Source of the DNA: Paenibacillus sp. | Lineage (GTDB): Bacteria > Bacillota > Bacilli > Paenibacillales > Paenibacillaceae | DNA: 7,311 nucleotides | Direction of reading: 5' to 3' | Assembly: GCA_029256665.1 (NCBI GenBank) | Contig: JAQSXN010000189.1 | Span: 1-7,311 of the forward strand | Shown here: piece after piece, positions 5,379 to 7,311 of the stretch | Position numbering within the stretch: position 1 is the stretch's first letter | How the letters are laid out: every line of letters starts with the position of its first letter | Program-made: the position numbers and the translations under genes | Notes under the pieces: generated by a model | The model's database searches: none | Told to the model about the DNA's origin: nothing | The model's input: only the letters and a program-made list of their open reading frames with translations

Positions 5379-6377
5379 ATGGAACTATACGTATTATGGA
5401 TTGTCGTTTTCCTAGCGCTCGCTTTCGACTTTATTAACGGGTTCCACGACACCGCCAACGCGATCGCGACGTCTGTCTCGACGCGCGCCATCAAGCCGCG
5501 GCTGGCCGTCCTGATGGCTGCGGTCATGAATTTCGTCGGCGCGATCACCTTTACCGGCGTGGCCAAGATGATCGGCAGCGGCGTCGCTAATCCCGCCGAT
5601 CTGGAGTTCGGCATCGAGATCGTCATCGCCGCCTTGTTAGCGGCGATTGCATGGAATCTCATCACCTGGTGGTTCGGTATCCCATCGTCCTCCTCCCATG
5701 CGCTGGTCGGCGCGCTGGCCGGAGCGGTTATCGCCGGAGCCGGTTTTGGGTCGCTTAATGCCAGCGGTTTTATCGATATTCTTAAAGCTCTACTCATATC
5801 GCCGCTTATCGCGTTTTCCCTCGGCTTCATCATTATGTGGCTGCTTAAGCGAATTTTCGCCAGTAAAAGTCCGCATACGATCAACAAAGGCTTCCGCGGC
5901 GGACAAGTGATTACCGCGATGTTCCAATCGTTCTCGCACGGCACGAACGACGCGCAGAAGGCGATGGGCATCATCGTATTCGCGTTAGTGGCGGCCGGCG
6001 TACAAGAGAACACGGATCATATTCCGTTCTGGGTACAGCTGTCGGCCGCGATTGCGATGGCGCTAGGTACTTCCATAGGCGGGTGGAAGATCATTAAAAC
6101 GATGGGCACCAAAATTTTCAAGATTGAGCCGATTAACGGCTTCGCGGCGGATATCGGTTCCGCGGCCGTCATCTTGACGGCTACCATGATTCATCTGCCG
6201 GTCAGCACAACGCATGTCATCACGTCTTCGATTCTCGGCGTAGGCAGCGCCAAACGATTCTCCGCCGTCCGTTGGGGCGTCGCGGGACGAATCATTGTCG
6301 CTTGGTTCATCACGATTCCGATTACGGCGATTCTGGCGATGATATTCTTCTGGATTATCCAAGCGTTGTTCCTGTAG
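5379..6377 (+). CDS. pit: Low-affinity inorganic phosphate transporter, PiT family
   Basis: This 332-residue integral membrane permease of the PiT family (TC 2.A.20) would take up phosphate, usually as a metal-phosphate complex with protons. Both inverted family signatures are intact: near the N-terminus FDFINGFHDTANAIAT (Asp17, Asn20, Asp24, Asn27), and in the second half SFSHGTNDAQKAMG (His187, Asn190, Asp191). The partner loops GIPSSSSHALVGAL and HLPVSTTHVITSSILGVG are also present. About ten hydrophobic segments are visible, with a short cytoplasmic loop around residues 155-180. The length fits the short bacterial form. The start ATG 5379 has AGGAG 8 bases upstream. It is the second gene of the operon with the DUF47 protein and ends before a symmetric hairpin shared with the convergent gene. 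Confidence 0.96.
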   Translation: MELYVLWIVVFLALAFDFINGFHDTANAIATSVSTRAIKPRLAVLMAAVMNFVGAITFTGVAKMIGSGVANPADLEFGIEIVIAALLAAIAWNLITWWFGIPSSSSHALVGALAGAVIAGAGFGSLNASGFIDILKALLISPLIAFSLGFIIMWLLKRIFASKSPHTINKGFRGGQVITAMFQSFSHGTNDAQKAMGIIVFALVAAGVQENTDHIPFWVQLSAAIAMALGTSIGGWKIIKTMGTKIFKIEPINGFAADIGSAAVILTATMIHLPVSTTHVITSSILGVGSAKRFSAVRWGVAGRIIVAWFITIPITAILAMIFFWIIQALFL

Positions 6378-6418
6378 AGTAAGCTTCGGCGAATTCGTAT
6401 TATTTGGAAACATGCAAC

Positions 6419-6483
6419 ATAAATCAGCTCCCACTCGTCCCCATGATGTACGATCATGACGGGATAGGCGGGAGCTGATTTAT
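6419..6483. terminator. Hairpin between convergent genes, likely bidirectional terminator
   Basis: The arms 6419-6432 and 6470-6483 are perfectly complementary over 14 bp (core AAATCAGCTCCC). Inside is a second short stem (CATGAT 6442-6447 with ATCATG 6453-6458). The outer pairs are A/T-rich on both sides, so each strand ends its stem with a short T-rich tail (ATTTAT). It lies 42 bases after pit and 27 bases after the minus-strand gene. The tails are short of a classic T-run, so termination efficiency is uncertain. Confidence 0.7.
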
Positions 6484-6509
6484 TGTAACCGGAACGTTCT
6501 ACATGAAGC

Positions 6510-7151
6510 TTATCTTCGACGTCGCGGACGGCTGCGGCGTTTGGCGGCGGGACGTTTGACGCTGCTCGTACGGCGCTTGCGCGGTCTGGGACGGGATAGG
6601 CCGCCGCCGTAGCTGCCGTTATCCTTCGTCTCGGACTTATTCTTGCCGAAGGAGCCCATGAACACTTTGACGAGCGGGGCCATCTGAGACACGCTGCCGA
6701 CGACCTTCTGCACCTTGGTAACGGTGGAGAGGATGCCATCCAGTCCTCCCATCCTGTCGACCAAACCTTTGATCTCCGTCAAGTTCGCGTATTTGGTCAA
6801 ATTCGCAAGCGAGAAGCCTTTGCCGGAGGAAGCCGGAGGCGCGGGCAGCAGCTGGCCATGGGACTGCGGGATGACGGACGGCAGCAAGTTGGAGCTTCCT
6901 TCGCGGTGCTGGCTTTGATCAGGCGCAAGCGGCTGCGGCGGCTGTTGCTGAGGCTGGAACGTTTGGTGGTGCTGATGCCTTGGCGCGTCGTCGTAGTGGA
7001 AGCCGCCGTGCAGTCCGCTATATGGACGGTTCAGCACGCTCTGGCCTTGCCGGTGGGCGTAACCTTGCTCGCTGCCGTTTACGTTCCTTTGCCCGCTCCC
7101 GTGACCGCCGTGCCCGTTCCCGGTTCCGGGATTTTGATATGGATTCAACAC
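6510..7151 (-). CDS. VrrA/YqfQ-like protein with Gly/His/Gln-rich N-terminus and basic tail
   Basis: This 213-residue protein has three zones. Residues 1-110 are low complexity, rich in Gly, His, Gln and Pro (GHGGHGSG, HHQTFQPQQQPPQP). Residues 112-170 are an ordered amphipathic region (MGGLDGILSTVTKVQKVV, then QMAPLVKVFMGSFGK). Residues 187-213 form a tail with 16 Arg/Lys in 27. The middle part resembles the conserved segment of Bacillus YqfQ, whose family includes VrrA, known for its variable Gln-rich repeats. I make this link by pattern only. Function is unknown; the tail suggests binding to nucleic acid or another polyanion. The start is GTG 7151: an in-frame TGA lies two codons upstream and AAGGG sits 9 bases before it. 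No signal peptide is present. A TATTAT hexamer at 7231-7236 (minus strand) could be its -10, but no matching -35 was found. Confidence 0.75.
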   Translation of the reverse strand: MLNPYQNPGTGNGHGGHGSGQRNVNGSEQGYAHRQGQSVLNRPYSGLHGGFHYDDAPRHQHHQTFQPQQQPPQPLAPDQSQHREGSSNLLPSVIPQSHGQLLPAPPASSGKGFSLANLTKYANLTEIKGLVDRMGGLDGILSTVTKVQKVVGSVSQMAPLVKVFMGSFGKNKSETKDNGSYGGGLSRPRPRKRRTSSVKRPAAKRRSRPRRRR

Positions 7152-7311
7152 GGATCACAACCCTTCTTTTCTACTAGCTTATGGCATAGGCAAACGCTTG
7201 GATTGGACGAATGTCCCGATTCGCAATAAAATAATAGTTATTAGCCCGTCTCTTCTGTCGTTCTGTGATGCTTGGCAACGGTAATGTTTGAACAAATGGC
7301 GACAAAAGGAT

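Noticed and set aside
5351..6013. 220-aa minus-strand ORF opposite pit
   Set aside because: It mirrors the GC-rich codon bias of the pit gene, has no ribosome binding site and shows no known motif.
6858..7229. 123-aa plus-strand ORF opposite the yqfQ-like gene
   Set aside because: It is hydrophobic in places but has no ribosome binding site at its start. The minus-strand frame has a better start, a stop just upstream and a family-like core.
7284..7311. Possible gene start at ATG 7284 running off the right edge
   Set aside because: Only nine codons are visible, with no Shine-Dalgarno upstream; it cannot be supported.
7152..7311. Right-edge intergenic stretch as an RNA gene or regulatory RNA
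   Set aside because: Only a small GGAC/GTCC hairpin and an isolated TATTAT hexamer were seen; there is no terminator or conserved RNA fold that I can recognise.

Overview
The window looks like chromosomal DNA from a member of the Paenibacillaceae (Cohnella or Paenibacillus type). This rests on the moderately GC-rich coding style, strong GGAGG-type ribosome binding sites, TTGACA-type promoters, and a set of Firmicute families: an OmpR-type regulator with a HAMP kinase, a YerB/DUF3048 lipoprotein, a DUF47-Pit phosphate pair, and a VrrA/YqfQ-like protein. The genus is an inference. I see no insertion sequence, prophage gene, CRISPR array, tRNA or rRNA, and most of the window is ordinary core-type sequence.

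Left part (2-2300). The 3' part of a response-regulator gene overlaps its partner histidine kinase by ATGA. A strong + strand terminator lies about 150 bases after the kinase stop. In that gap, on the minus strand and overlapping the last 11 bases of the kinase gene, is a 42-residue single-pass membrane protein with an excellent ribosome binding site. It is short enough for gene callers to miss.

Middle (2301-4576). A cytoplasmic alpha/beta hydrolase follows a near-consensus sigma-A promoter. An inverted repeat covers its -10/start region and a 9-bp tandem repeat abuts its -35. Next comes the YerB-like lipoprotein gene with a strong terminator. Its leader carries an unexplained consensus Shine-Dalgarno sequence far upstream of the start.

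Right part (4577-7311). A two-gene phosphate operon encodes a PhoU-like DUF47 accessory protein followed by a Pit permease. Upstream, TTTACA-N5-TTAACA matches the Bacillus-type PhoP box, so the operon may respond to phosphate starvation. A hairpin with symmetric arms separates pit from a convergent minus-strand gene for a VrrA/YqfQ-like protein with a Gly/His/Gln-rich N-terminus and a very basic tail. The last 160 bases hold only its upstream region.

The less ordinary items are the unannotated antisense membrane miniprotein, the roughly 80-residue linker in the response regulator, the possible PhoP box, the possible operator of the hydrolase gene and the orphan Shine-Dalgarno in the yerB leader. 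I do not see evidence for a wholly new multi-gene system.
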